A stretch of DNA of 64,000 nucleotides, from the NCBI RefSeq assembly GCF_007655135.1, contig NC_045132.1, forward strand, positions 25,786,354 through 25,850,353, given 5' to 3'. The notes below the pieces were generated by a model. The model made no database searches. It had not been told where the DNA came from and saw only the letters and a program-made list of their open reading frames with translations. The translations under genes were made by a program, and so were the position numbers. This document shows, one piece after another, positions 32,430 through 45,899 of this stretch (positions within the stretch are counted from its first letter, which is position 1; every line of letters starts with the position of its first letter). This DNA is from Punica granatum (Eukaryota > Streptophyta > Magnoliopsida > Myrtales > Lythraceae).

Positions 32430-35400
32430 TTATCTCTTTGTATACATCAAGTATGGGTCCTGGGCAATGGTTAGAACATCGGGTCTATCTGCTTGGTCAT
32501 AGGTCAAACATCGGCGAATTAATTCCTGCAGAAAGGAGGAAAGAGAAATGATATTAGTAATATGCACGTGATCATCAACCTTGGATCTACTGCAGGAACA
32601 CTTCATTGATGTTTCCCAAGCACAAAGAACTGACACACACGGAATTTAAGAGCACGGCAGAACTCACCTTTGCCTCGTTCGACGCAGCAGGTCTTGTTGG
32701 GAACTCGACCCTGCGAGCTTTGATAATTGTATCCTCGCGCAAAATTCTTTCCTGGGTTTGGTCGTGCCCGAAAGGTCGTCTTCCGAAGAGCATCTGGTAG
32801 AATAAAACACCAGCTGACCAAACATCGACCTGCATCAGAGGACAGATCCATTCAGAAAAGTCAGTTAACAATGAAAACGAATAGGATGAAAACCAGCAAT
32901 CCTAAGAGAATGCGGCCGACCTTTGACGATATGAGAGGTGTCTTGCTGAGCTCGAAGCATTCTGGGGGTAAGTACCTAAAAGAGCATGTCAAAAAGCAAA
33001 TTAATAAAGATTTGCAATGGAAGTAATAGCCAGAAACAAATTAATTCCAAATTCATAACTCACCAATAAGTTCCAGCTCCTTGGGAAGTGAGTTCCATGC
33101 CCTGAGATCCCACTTCATTTTCAACTATCTTACTCAGACCAAAGTCGGTAACTTTAGCAATGCCAAATTCATCAAATAGGACATTCCCAGGCTTCAGGTC
33201 ATAGTGAATGATCTTCTGAACCCGTTTGTTCAGGTACACAAGGCCTTGGAATATCTGCATGATAATGATCCTTGCTTCCTTCTCCGGCAATACCGGTGTT
33301 GCCTTGAGAATAGCATCCAGATCTTTACCTGGTTTAATCAAAAGAGAGAAATATGAGAAGTAAAATAAGGCCGAACATTGCTTACTGTATCACTGGATTA
33401 GCAGAGCATCAAAAACATGTCCGATATTCTACAGCTATGTATACGAAGCTATGCAAAGAACAAAGTATTTACCGCTACAATATTCCAGAACGGTACAAAA
33501 TGTGTTCTGATCAATCTCAAAAATGTCCCATAGCCTAACGATGTGATGATGAACCAAAGTTTTGTGGATATTGTACTCTCGGAGAGCATGCCTAATGTAG
33601 CTCTGTTTCTTTTCTTCACTCCACTGAGCATTCAGTCCGTGAAGTTTGCATGCGACATATCTATGTTCCACCAAGTCGTAAGCCTGCCAGAAAATTCTCA
33701 CTTCAAAACTACTGCAAAGGGGTATCTATTTAACCTTGTGTCATGTCATGACAAGGGATGGACCTAACCTTGTAAACTTCACTGAAACCGCCTTTTCCAA
33801 GAAGATTCAGAAGAGCATATCGGTGATTAAGAATCTGAAAGTTGTTGAAGCGAGAACCGTCCTCATCTCTTATGCGTTTCATCTCCCTGATAAGCCTCCC
33901 CTTCTCGAATTCACACCGATCTCTCTCACGCAGAAGAGCTTCTTCCTCCTATAAAGTTATCGCCCATAGAATTAAAATGACAAATCCATATGATATGGAA
34001 GAGAAATGAGAATGATCAAAGAGAAAGAAGACAACTCACGCGTTTCATGCTTGCTAGACGAGACTTGTAAATCTCATCCTGCAGAAGAAAATCTTCTTCT
34101 GGAAGTCCTGTTTCAGCATCTGTTCCGTCGCCCTTATCTTGAGGACATTAAAGGCATTAATCAACATCAGTGCCTTGTTTCTCTTCAGTCTAATGACCCA
34201 ACAAAGAGAGTGGAGGCGAACAAAAGGAAACTATACCAGCTTGTTTCTTCTTCAAAGATTTTCGCTGACGCTCAATAGCTTCTCTTGTTTCCAACAATTG
34301 TTTCTTGACAAATATAAGATCAAAGTAAGCATCACCACCATTTATGACTTTCAAATAGATAATTAAACAAAAGAAATTTGAATGCCAAAGGAAATGGTTC
34401 AGGGCATTTAAAAGTTCACAATAAGCATCAACTACAGGTAGGTTCTGGAAACTTCATGCAATATAAATTGTGGAAAGTAAGACAGCTAAAAATTAAAGTC
34501 TCGAAGGTAACTCACTAGTTGAGCATTCACATCCTTCAATGCTTGTCCATCCTCCCATGTTTCTGATATAACAGTTCCAGCTCTGAAATGCAGATGCATC
34601 CCGACAAAAAAGGAAAATAAGAGCTTAGCTAAGGTTTAATCAAATACAGTACTCATCCTAATAAGATTCTTCCACTTTCTCCTCTTGCTGGGCTAATCAA
34701 CAGAGCTTCACAAAGTAGCATACCTGATTACCCCCACATTCCCAAGCCTCAAAGAATCCTGCCGCACTTTCATTCGTGCTTCCAGCCTTTCGGCTTTTGA
34801 CACAGATATCAACAGATCAGATATCATCTTAGTCCTCTGCGAGGAAGACAGTAAACAGAGTCATATTTAACAGTATATGCCACAGATAGTACAATAGTGA
34901 ATTCAATTCACACGGAATTCAGGAATAGAATGTGTACCTTTGGCTTCATTTGTTGCTCATAGTCTTTAATCTCCTTCAATTCCTAATTCAAGTAAACACG
35001 AAAAGAAATCAAGACTTAATATAACCTCTCATAAAGGGCTACCAAGATAAAATGCGCGGCATCATTCTCAAACCTTTTCTAATTGACGGCTGAGGTTTTG
35101 ATATTCAGAGGCCTCTTGACGAGATCTGCGCAAATCCTCCTCCAATGTTGCAACTTTTGATCTTAAAGATAAGACCTCTTCCTGCATCAGAACATCGTCA
35201 GAAAAGTAACTTATCCAATATTATAAAACATCTATACCTTTAATATTTCAGTTCTTCGACAAACCCATAATTCATGCCAAATCATTACTATACCTCTAAG
35301 GTAGAGCTGTCTTCATTCCTTAAGTGTTCTCTGGGCCTATTATCCTGCAAGTGTAAAGATAAATGGTGATCAATAAATTCATCGTAAAGGAAAACTATAA

Positions 35401-37623
35401 CCTTCACCACCAAGTAGGTTTAGCAACAAACCAAGACAATTATAATCTATTGCATCAAAAGCAACTGATGGATCTACCATAATCAAACAACTGATTAACT
35501 CATTAGGAGAGAAAATGCTGTTGACTATTAGCGTATATTAATTTGAGGGAGGATAGAACATTACCCTATGATATGAGTCTTCAAGATGACCATTCGACTG
35601 TGAAGTCATTGATGAAGAAATCTGGGATCTTGTCTGATCGCTAACTCTAGAACCACGGCCCCTTCCTGTATTAGACTGAGACCTTCCACGACCCGGTCTT
35701 TTCCTATTTACATCAAAATTGGACTTTGTCTCAAGTGACTCCACCAGCTTCTGCAGTCCATCAGACGATGCCTGATTTGCCCCCCAAGGTATTAGCAAAT
35801 TTCTTTCTTCAGAAATAATAAATAAAGCTTCAACTTCTGAACTAGTGAAGTATCTAACAAGATCCAATCATCATTAATAACCTAAACAAGTTCAATTCAC
35901 AATTAAGGAATTGATATATTAATTCAAGGATTATCAGCATTCAAACTTAAAAATGAGAAACACTAAATCTATCCAAGAGAATCAAAAAGGAAAACTCAAT
36001 GATCTGTGCCCAAAGCTGGACTCAGCCATTAATTGCTAAGGAAAAAAGGGCTGATTCGTAAAAGGAACATGAAATTACCTCAACATGCTGAAGAAAGGCC
36101 GACTTATCATTGCCTTGAACTTTTTGGCGCTTTTGGGTGTTAGCTTGTATCAAAAATTCTGCTCCAGCCTAGAAAAAAGAAAGAGCGCACCAAGTGGTGT
36201 TGTACAATAATCAACTTGAGTTCCAAAAATCGCAGAAAGATCAGCCAGCCGCACCAATTAAATGAGCAAAAAGATCGAGAAAATCTTCAGGAAATTTGAA
36301 AAGAACTGGGTTTTATCACATTCACATGAGCTATAATGTAAATACAAGCCAGCCGTTTTGAACCAGCCTCTTCCACGTGAACTTCCTTCAAACGGTTTCA
36401 TAACAGCCAGAGGACCGACGGTTTCTACTAATGAATGCAGTGGGCTAAAAAAGAACAGAGACTCGTTCTACCCAAACCCCATCAAGTCCGACAAAAACAC
36501 TTCTCATCTATTTGTCCAGGATTCACATTTCCCTTAAAGAAAGATTACTACCAGTTAGTGAAAATAAATGACACTTTTAGAAGATTCATGATTCGTGTTG
36601 TTACTCAGGAACTGGTCACTGCAATCAGCAATTACAAGATTCCAAAGTGAATTAAAAACTATGAAGATCACCTGAGGATTAAACTATGGTACCAAATTTG
36701 ACCCAACTTCCGCAAATCACGGACCAAGCATTAAAATGATTAAGTTTTCAACATGTTAAGGGATCAATTGAAACACACTGATGCAAATAATTATTCATGC
36801 CACTGCATCTTATGATCTTTAATTGGTAATCTTCAAAAAAGGAAATCCTCCAAATAAATAAACGAAAAACAAAAAAAGAAAAGGGTGATATCCGTTACGA
36901 TCCTCAACACGTGTGAGAAGTCGAGGACAAAAGATATCCCCAAGCAATCAATTGTCAGCTATCCCAAATTTCCATCTTATCCAGTTTCAAGGGTGTTCCA
37001 TGAAATGGGAGAAATCGACGCAAACAGATCATAAGTATATGACAACACCAATCCAAATCTAGGCTCAAAGGTGAAATGCCTAGTTTTAGAGTTTTGAAGT
37101 TTTCATTTTCGGCAGCAAAAAGAGAACATTAAAGGCCACATTGGTAATCCAACCACATGTGCAGGACAAGTTTATAAATGATCGAGAGAGTGCTCTAAGG
37201 GCATTATCATCGCAATGCTGCTTGTTAATTGCCAACAATCAAGAGCCAATACACAACAACTAAATCAAAGAACCACCTGATGGAAACCAATCCCGAATGC
37301 CGAGATAGTAAATGCAAAAGTCTCATACTTTCCAATCGACTTTGAGCTAATGTAGGGCAAGAGAGACTCACATCATCATCAGAGTCACTCGAGCTCGACT
37401 CCTCCCCCAAGCTATCAGCCACGAACTTGGAAGAGGACGACCAAATGGGCTGCTGCTGCTGCTGCTGCGGCTGCGGCTGCTGCTGGTGCTGAGACGGCGG
37501 GGCGGAAGCAGACGAAGCCTTGCCCACCAGACGAGCTTCGAGCTTGGCGATTTTAGTGGGCAGGGAGTGATCGGACTGGTTAGAGGAATTGGAGGAGAGG
37601 TGCAAGAGCATGTCGTCGGACAT
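32430..37623 (-). CDS. TSL: TOUSLED-like Ser/Thr kinase
   Basis: Nuclear kinase that targets the histone chaperone ASF1 and supports chromatin assembly, leaf and flower development. The 16 exons on minus give 688 residues, the length I recall for Arabidopsis TSL. Exons: 37623-37372, 36168-36079, 35771-35565, 35344-35294, 35181-35074, 34982-34938, 34836-34724, 34582-34516, 34303-34237, 34137-34040, 33948-33769, 33683-33473, 33328-33064, 32975-32921, 32829-32668, 32525-32430. The N-terminus ([18 protein letters not shown]) is typical and is followed by a Gln run (QQQQQQ), an acidic Ser stretch, an RGRG basic region and coiled coils. Kinase domain from about residue 409: [24 protein letters not shown] (HYD replaces HRD, normal for this family), [17 protein letters not shown]. 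Complete and apparently functional. Confidence 0.97.
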
Positions 37624-39351
37624 TGTTGGAGAGGTGCCAGCCGATCAAAAATGCTCAGCTCCTTCGAGCATTCACTGCATATAAGGCAGTGGCAGGAGTG
37701 CTGAATTTTGACCCCAATTGACTCAATGATCCGAAACAAAACCCTAGAACGGTTACGAAGGCCTCTTGCACACACATGTCAGAGATTACATACAACACAA
37801 GGAACCGCCTTCACATGGGAAAGAACGCAAGCAAAAGGCGAGGACGAAAGGAAGGAAGAACACCCAGAAAGGCAGAGTTGCAGATGCTTGGATTTCTTTA
37901 GGGTTTCTTCCACTGTAATTCAAGGGGAGGGAGAGGAGCAGTCGCCATGGGAGGGAAGGAAGTGAGTGGGGGAATGGGTCAAAATGGTTCTTGTTTTCGA
38001 ATGTCTGAGCTGACCGTGTCTTCTTTAAAGAGCAGAGCTTGAAATGCAAAATCTATTATGGAGTTTGGCCTTTGGATGAGAAAAATTGTAACTTTGCGGG
38101 AGAAATGTGGGCGGAAATTTGAAAGCATTCAGACATGGACGAGAATGGGAATGAGGTCATGAAATGCGATAGAGAAGGGATTAGGAGGAGATTGAAATTG
38201 AATAAATGTGCCCTAAGCAAGTGTATTCATAAATGCGATGGCACCACGAGCAATAAATCTATTCCCTTTCTGTCTCAATTCTCACCCACTACTCGGGGGC
38301 GAAAATTTCCGTTACGTACGCCCATGCTTACGTCCCGTGAACCGGCACGACATTGTGCCCGATCAGATCGTGTCCCGCCATTACATGAGGCATAATGTAG
38401 CTAAGAAATTTTTTGGGTGCTTGAATAGACCGAGAACTAGAGTAATAGATAGTAAGATCATAACTCTTCGGCACAGTGAAGTGCTTATGTTCCATGAATT
38501 GCCCTGAGACATCATGCCGGATTGCTCATGCCCGTTACATAAGCATAATGACATCATGCCGAATCAGATCTTGTGCAAGGTTGCTCGTGCCCATTACATA
38601 AGCATAACGGATTGAAAGATTGATGACTTTTCTTGGCATGGTTAAATCGAACCACGTGGGCCTCAAACCCTCTATCGAAGGTATCGAACTGCCGGCCTAT
38701 GCCGAGAATTGGGCCTCGACCCCTAGGCCAAAATGATCGTCCCTTCAGCTATTTTCATCATAGATCTTCGTAGAATCTCTCTTTTTCTTTCACGTCATTG
38801 ATGGTATTCACCGGAGTTAACACAACCATCAAACCAAAGTACAGCTGTTACAGAATGTTCAGCAAGTCGAAGATGATTTATCGAGCATTAGTTTCCAAAA
38901 GCTAAGACAAAACAACTTGAATAAATCAACATTTATGCTCTATAAATTTGAAAGACCAGAATAGAAAGTTAACTCTTGCAGGACTGCATCTGCAAGTGTA
39001 CAACAAAGAGGAGGCCAGGTAGCTGCTGCATTCCGGAATGCAAAGTCGCCACTTGATCATCCAAACGAGCGGGACCATCCTCAGGGATATCCCCCAGATA
39101 CAGTATAAATATCTCCAAACAAAATCGTAAACTACTTTGTCATCCCAAACCAGCAGGCGAATTTATCCAGGCCAAAGAATGAACCAGCTAAGCTGGATCG
39201 GACCAACTACTCGATGAGTTTCAAATAATTTAATGATCAGCTGTAGTGGAGCTGCTCACACTTCCCAGGACAAAAGGCGACCCAAGAGCTATTATAGTGG
39301 TCTCCTGTGTCTACAATGGCTACCCCATCTGATACATAGAACTGCTTCTCG
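37624..39351. other. Intergenic between TOUSLED and CCHC genes
   Basis: TOUSLED promoter and leader, with AAACCCTA-type telo-box motifs near 37739 and 37903, then the CCHC gene 3' flank. A set of degenerate direct repeats lies at 38345-38615. No gene recognised. Confidence 0.5.
38345..38615. repeat. Degenerate direct repeats
   Basis: Three diverged copies of a unit containing GACAT-ATGCC, GATCAGATC and CATTACAT-AGCATAA, near 38347, 38508 and 38551. The last two share GTTACATAAGCATAA and ATTACATAAGCATAA blocks. The origin is unknown; it may be a decayed element. Confidence 0.5.
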
Positions 39352-42300
39352 CTACCACCAGTCATATCTTCTCCTTATTGAGTCACTTCTTGAGTTACTG
39401 AACCTCGAAGCTGAATATCTGGGCTCGGAAGCATCTCCATACTGAGAATTCAGCAGCTTCTTCGGAGACGGAGAGTAAAGATTCCGGCCACTACCATTAG
39501 ATGGTGCTGCAGGAGAGACCCTACCATTGTTCTTCGTGGACTTTTTGATATTGGGTGATTCCGGGATCTCACTGATCCACCCGCCTCTTTGTTTCTTTTT
39601 GTGTGACTTTGCTGTGCTACCATCAGTGTCATTTTTCTTTTTCTTCTTACTCAACTTTTTAGAATTGTTAGGAGAGTTCAACCCTGAGTAGTCCATATCT
39701 TGATCGTAAAACCTTGAAACCGGTGTTGATGGTTCTCGATTTCTCTTGCGCAACTGCAACGACGACTCACATCAATTAATATACCCAGCAAGAGAGAGAG
39801 AGAGAGACAGAAAGCAACACCACTCCAAACAAAACAGAACATTACTAACATGTCCCTGATATACACTGTAACCGGTCATTTTTTTTCCTTTACATGCTAG
39901 AAGAGAACACTCAAGCTTAACATTTCGACTCTCTTTATTCCCATTCATTCTGAATTTTATCCATTTCAGTTCCTACTTTATCATATAGACCTAGCCTACT
40001 CTCTATTACACGGAAAGATTGCCTTGCACGTCACGGGTGTTAAATTAATTGTCAATGTAAAATTTTTTAAGGCACTCTTTTACAAGGTTAAGCTTTTAAG
40101 CTAAAAGTTGCTTCCTTTTAAAGGAACATACAGATGTGTGGATAGAATGCAATGGTCCAATACCTGGGCCGAGGATTTGCACTCCCTCACAAAATGTCCT
40201 TCTTGCCCACACTTGTAGCATGAACTTGGTGTTGCTTCATCATGGTATCCGTTACGTAAACCACTGCCCCACTGCTCATTTGGAGAAAGAAGAGCGCGTG
40301 TGAATCCTTTTAGTATGAAGGAACAAAAATTTGAAAATTTTCCTATGAAAGATCACAAAAATAGATTGACGGACATAGATTCTATTACCTTGTTTGCAGA
40401 GTAGCACTCTCGAGCAAAATGTCCTTCTTGTCCACATTTATAGCATGAACTTGGTGTAGCATCCCCTTGACTTCGCTCTGGTAAACTGGTGCTGAGCTGC
40501 TCGATGGATTCAAATAAAGAATAAGAGAAGAAAAAAGTTTCTGCACTCCTTCAGTCTAGACTATTTCAAGATCCAAAAGGAAGTGCGACGAGGACCAGTT
40601 TCAACAATAATCTCTTCTTCTTTTTTTCCCTTTCTTTTGAAAGCTGTTCCAAGAAAAGAATTCCAAGGGAAAACATACCGGGAGAAATAATGCCAATACC
40701 TTGGTTGAAAATGTGCACTCTCTAGCAAAATGTCCTTCTTGCCCACATTTGTAGCATGAACTTGCTGTTGCTTCACCTCGGGTTCTCTCACGAAGACTAG
40801 TGCTCACCTGCTCAACCGATACATAGGAAGAAACTACAGAATGAAGAAAAAATTTGAATACTTGCAGTACAAAAAAACCAAAGATTCTATTGATAACTCC
40901 AACAAGACCCATTTAATATAAGTTTCTTTTGTCTTTGAATAACAATAAAATGCTGATTCCAACATAAGTCTCCAGCCAAAATAAAAAATGTGATAGCAAT
41001 AAGCGAATGGCACGATTGAATACCTTAAATGTGCATTCTCGTGCAAAATGTCCTTCTTCACCACATTTGTAGCATGAACTCGGTGTTGCTTCACCTTGGT
41101 TCCCACTACGTGCCCTTCCACATGCCTGCCCAATGAAATTCGACTCTATATTAATGAAAAACAATAAATGATCAAAAAATCGATTCAGCAACACCAAGTA
41201 ATTGTATGCTGGACCTAAGGACAAAAGAGATGAGCGTGGAAGCAAAAATCATGTTAGTTAAGAAAGCCAAAAAATAAATTAATCGCTGATGAACATTGCC
41301 AAGCTCATACAACACTGAAGATGCAAACCTAGAATCATCACGATATAAAGTTTCAAAAACAGCACATTTGAGCTGGTTTTTGATTGTTATGTACTTAGAA
41401 GAATGGTATGCAATATTTCCATTTTGATTAGAAAAGAGGGACAGAAATGCAAACAGCAAAGACTTACCGAGCCAGTGTGGCCCAGCAGACCACATCTGTA
41501 ACAGGATATCTCACTTCTTTCAGTATCAACAGAATCAAGACAGCACAGATGGCCAAAGTTCTTACAGATGTAACATTGTATCTCCTGATTAAGAGGGAAA
41601 AGGAGGGGAGTATGTCACAGTAAATAAAATAAAACCCCTTCTAAAAGTATATTCTTTTTGCAGAAACATTAGAATGTACACAAGCCCGAGAGAGAGAGAG
41701 AGAGAGACCTTAAGATCTTCGGGGGAATGGTCATTCTTGCAGAGGAACATATCATGTCCAGACATCCCACATTTTAAGCATATCTTATCAGCCTGCGAGC
41801 TACGTTTCTTCTTCTCTGGACAATTCTTTGCTTTATGGCCACTGCTTTGGCAGATAAAGCAGTTTGCCTAATTAATATTTGGAAGCAAAGAAAATTGCCG
41901 AGTTAGTGATATAAGAGAAGACGAGATGAAGAACTACAGTAATCAAAAGGGCCTCATGGCATCTAAACAAGTCATTTCCGTATGGCCAAAATGTGGGAAA
42001 ATATACTCGATTAATGGAAAGTGTTTCCAACGAAGAGTTTCCCCTTTCATATTTTAGCAAATAATTCAGACAGCTGCAAAATCAAAACATGACGGATATC
42101 AATCATTATACACCTTCCCGCAGTCTTTGGCATTGTGCTCCAAACTCCCACAAACAAAGCATGGTCTCTTCCGCTTCTGTGAACAATTTGCTGCTGCGTG
42201 ACCTTCTTCACCGCAATTATAGCACGTTCCCCAACTATTACCTGGAGGGTCAAAGTACCTTGGGCCCCGCTGATACAATAGATATAAGACAGATACCAAT

Positions 42301-43000
42301 CTAAGCCTCAGAAAGGAATACCCCGTTTCACAGAATTGAATTATCAGAACAAGTGGAACTCACGAGAAGCTTCCGCAGCACCATGTTATCTGCTGCCTCG
42401 ACAGGATTCGGATCCGTAGATTCCACAACCTCTGTTGCTCCAACAGCCTCTTCCTTTTCTTCTTCATTTTCTTCTTCTTCTTCTTCTTCTTCTTCTTCTT
42501 CTTCTTCAAGGGCAATCGCCTACTCGAGCATTACGCAGAAACAATGCCACATTAAAGATTGAACATTTATAACGGTCGCTGAACTTTCGAATCTAATCCC
42601 TATTCAAACAAACCCTTCAGTTAAGACTAATAGGAAAGGGTGGAAGACTTACAATTTGTTCTTGACTTTCCACTTTCTTCACTGTAGGCTTGTCTCTCCT
42701 CCTCCTCCTCTTCTCCTCCTCCTCCTCCTCCTTACCCGCCTCACCTTTCCCCAACCCGACGGCCCCGCCGCTATCGGTGTCGTCATCGCCTGATACGACG
42801 CCACTAAGAGGGGCAGGGGCAAGCTTCGCCGCGCGCATAAGAAGCGCCTTCTCGACGATTTTAAGGCTCATGTCCTCGTTCGCTTCTTCGTCGTCGCTGC
42901 TGCTGACAGCTGCCGCCTCGGACTTAAGCTGGGGGAGCATCTCTGCTCCCTCCATATCCTCCAGATCGAGCTTCGGCTCCAGCTTCTTCCTCCTACCCAT
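39352..43000 (-). CDS. Multi-CCHC zinc-knuckle protein (AIR/TRAMP-type relative)
   Basis: Predicted nuclear RNA-binding zinc-knuckle protein, 587 residues in 10 exons on minus: 43000-42653, 42519-42364, 42269-42114, 41867-41709, 41584-41468, 41125-41024, 40807-40700, 40496-40389, 40271-40164, 39753-39352. The N-terminus is acidic with a poly-Glu run. Exons 3-5 encode knuckles CYNCGEEGHAAANC, CFVCGSLEHNAKDC, CFICQSSGHKAKNC, CLKCGMSGHDMFLC, a degenerate CYICKNFGHLCC, and CYRCGLLGHTGSAC, which spans the exon 5/6 junction. Exons 6-9 each add one near-identical knuckle, CYKCG(E/Q)EGHF(A/V)REC. The C-terminus is basic (LSKKKKK) and Ser-rich and ends YDWW. Resembles Arabidopsis At3g43590-type proteins and yeast Air1/2; a role in nuclear RNA surveillance is inferred from that family. 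Confidence 0.88.
42466..42508. repeat. (TTC)n / (GAA)n coding microsatellite
   Basis: Encodes the poly-Glu run in exon 2 of the CCHC gene. The trinucleotide period keeps the frame open if length varies. Confidence 0.9.
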
Positions 43001-43504
43001 TGTCGTTGCGCCACCGGAATCGAAACCTTCCCTAAACTTATTGAAGGGGCGATTAGGGCAACCAATCTTGACGGGACGTAGAAGAACGGAGGGGAGGTCC
43101 GATTAGGGTTTTCTGTATTCTCTCACAGTTGCTACCCCTTTCGGATTGCAGCGGGACCCACAGGTCCGACAGCTGTGTGACGTGGAATACTATTTAATAA
43201 TATATTGATATTTATATTGATATATATATATATATATAATATAAAGCCTGGACAATCGCTAGAGGTCGCCACTGTTCATGTTAATTAATTTCTATATCGT
43301 GGATTAATTTTATTAAAACATTTACTATTTAACATATTTATTTCTACATAATAATAATTATTATTATGATTCAAAACCTATATTGTATATTAATTTATCA
43401 AGACATAATAATAATTATTATTATTACTGTGATTTAAAATATATATTACTTATTAATTTATTAAAACATATATCGTTTTACCCTTATTTATTAGGATGGA
43501 TATA

Positions 43505-43507
<3 letters not shown>

Positions 43508-43553
<46 letters not shown>
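43508..43553. repeat. (TA)n microsatellite
   Basis: About 23 uninterrupted TA units. Confidence 0.95.
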
Positions 43554-43556
<3 letters not shown>

Positions 43557-44740
43557 TTATGAGCTTGTGCGTTAATATGAACCAACTAATATTCTTATAG
43601 TTGTGAACTGATGTTATCATGCCCTATAAAAGCAACTTCGGGTAAATACCAAATTTGATGATGAAATGATTGTGATAAATTTTGTTTATTTTGAATAAAC
43701 TACCGCTAGGAATTCGATTGGCCAGTAATCAGTCAAAAATTTGTTTTGAGTGGATAACATGAAGAAAAGAGGAAAAATAAATATATATATTATAATCGGC
43801 ATGGAAATATAAGGGATTTAAGTCAATTAATGGACCAAATTCTCCCGTGAGAGCTAAATATTTTTTAAAAAAGGTTAAAAAGTAAAAGAAAAAAACACAT
43901 TTTTGTTTACAATAAAATGTAAATTGGGCAATCAATTATTTGGAGGAAAAAGAGGGAAAAAATCGTACCATTTCTGTAGACCCTTGGGGATTAAAGAATC
44001 ATAAGCCTTCTCGCACGCCCTTCGCAGTTGCAATATTGTTTTTTATTTATCATCTGAAATTGATATTTATTATTTCATCGGCATTTGGCTAAAAGTTAAA
44101 ACTTTAATATGATTCTTTAAAAAAAAAATGGCCATTAAAGGGAGATCTTTTGTGGTTTCTTGTTTGTGGGGAGAGAGAGAGGTAGTTTTTATTTTATTAT
44201 TTATAAAATTGGCCATATTTTTAGGAAGCAAATAAATTATTTATTACAATAAGGCTGAGTGTATAAAATTTATGTGACGCTGCAACATGATGAATTATCT
44301 TATCTTATATCTCATATATAATAGTATAGATAAGATAATATGTAAATTGATGTTATTATGTATCAGTAAAAATTTAGACCGCACAGGTAATTTGAAATAT
44401 TAATATTACTCTCGCCAAAAAACACCATATTACCTTCAAGTAAAAGAAAATATCTTAAAAATCTGATTCTTCAATAAATTTCTTTAACATCAAAACAATA
44501 AAATCGAAATAAGTAAAAGTAATTTTACCTTTTCAAATTCGTTTCATGAGGCAATTTTCATTGTTGAATAAAGCTACATTCAATTGGAATAAAATTATTT
44601 TCATCATTGAATTAGTTGGGAAAAAATCACATGAGAATCAAATGCATATAGTTATCCAAAAAAATGCATATCATTATTTTAATTTTTCAATCCTATCAGA
44701 TTCCGAACATGTAGTACTAATCTTATGCGACATCAGCTAC

Positions 44741-44840
44741 GATTATACTTTATGTTTCATTATATTACTGATTATCTTGTTGGTAATTTAGATTATACTT
44801 TATGTTTCATTATATTACTGATTATCTTGTTGGTAATTTA
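44741..44840. repeat. Perfect 50-bp direct tandem duplication
   Basis: Units 44741-44790 and 44791-44840 appear identical by eye, beginning GATTATACTTTATG and ending GGTAATTTA. Confidence 0.95.
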
Positions 44841-45899
44841 GATAGTCAACCCTTTGTAATTTTCATTTAAGTTTTTGGTAGGTGTCTTTGAGTTTCTAGT
44901 AATTACATATCTACATTTTTTATTATATTCTAACATTGGTCATAAAAGGTTTATTTTTAAGAAAATTTGTTATATATATTTATTTTAAAAATTAAAATAA
45001 AACAATTTACATGGAAAAATGGTTTATTCATGTACTAACTCTCATAAATAACTACAAGTACTGATAGTATTTCAAAGTACAAATTTTAGCTCAAAAGTAT
45101 AGTTTTCGCTGCCTACATCACATGTAATAACTAATTATAATAACTATACGTACTAAAGTCGGTTTAATTTCCATACTTCGTTGTGATTTGAAATGATAAA
45201 AATTCAAATTTTTAGCATACTAATTGAAAATATTTAGTGTTATGAAAGTGCATCTATGTACTAACTCTCATAACAATAGTACTTAATTAGTCTAAGTACA
45301 TAAAAATTGATGAAAGGTTGAGCAAAATTTAACTATAATTTTGTAAAGAGTAAAAGAAAGGTAAAAACTTTAAATAGCATGACGGATACATAAAATGTGA
45401 AGTTGGTGAAATAGTGGGTTTTAGAATTTTTATCCATCGCATGGCTGATTTATTTGATTAACGGAGAGATTTGATTGAATAGTCGAGATTGGATTGTATT
45501 TCAATAAGAAAGATTCACAATAAAATAAATCATTAAGTAATATAATTGTCCAATTAGAAACAGAAACTAATAAAAGCATGGAAAGATATTGCAATTTAAT
45601 ATAGTCGTATTTCCAATTAATTAAATTATAAAATTATAGAAACCATTACTATAAACCCAATCATATTATAATTTGTGAAAATAGGCTGATATAACGAAAA
45701 AAATATCTTTCTTTCCTTTGTTTGCAGTGACTTTAGGAAAAGAGGCAATCGACGCAAACATTCTATAAAGGAATGAGGAATAAAACGAACGGAAAGAGTA
45801 CGACGAACTGTCCAGTGTCTACTGGATTTTTACTGCTAGTTATGGTGGAACGATTTCCATGCATTGTAGTGGAACTTAACCGGGGTCGAAATCAATAAT

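Noticed and set aside
33181..33230. Loss of kinase activity in TOUSLED because HRD reads HYD
   Set aside because: HYDLKPGN is normal in active Tousled-like kinases; the catalytic Asp, Lys and DFG are present.
37786..38049. 87-codon minus-strand frame upstream of TOUSLED as a gene or uORF
   Set aside because: No similarity to anything known to me, and transcript start is unknown, so neither claim can be supported.
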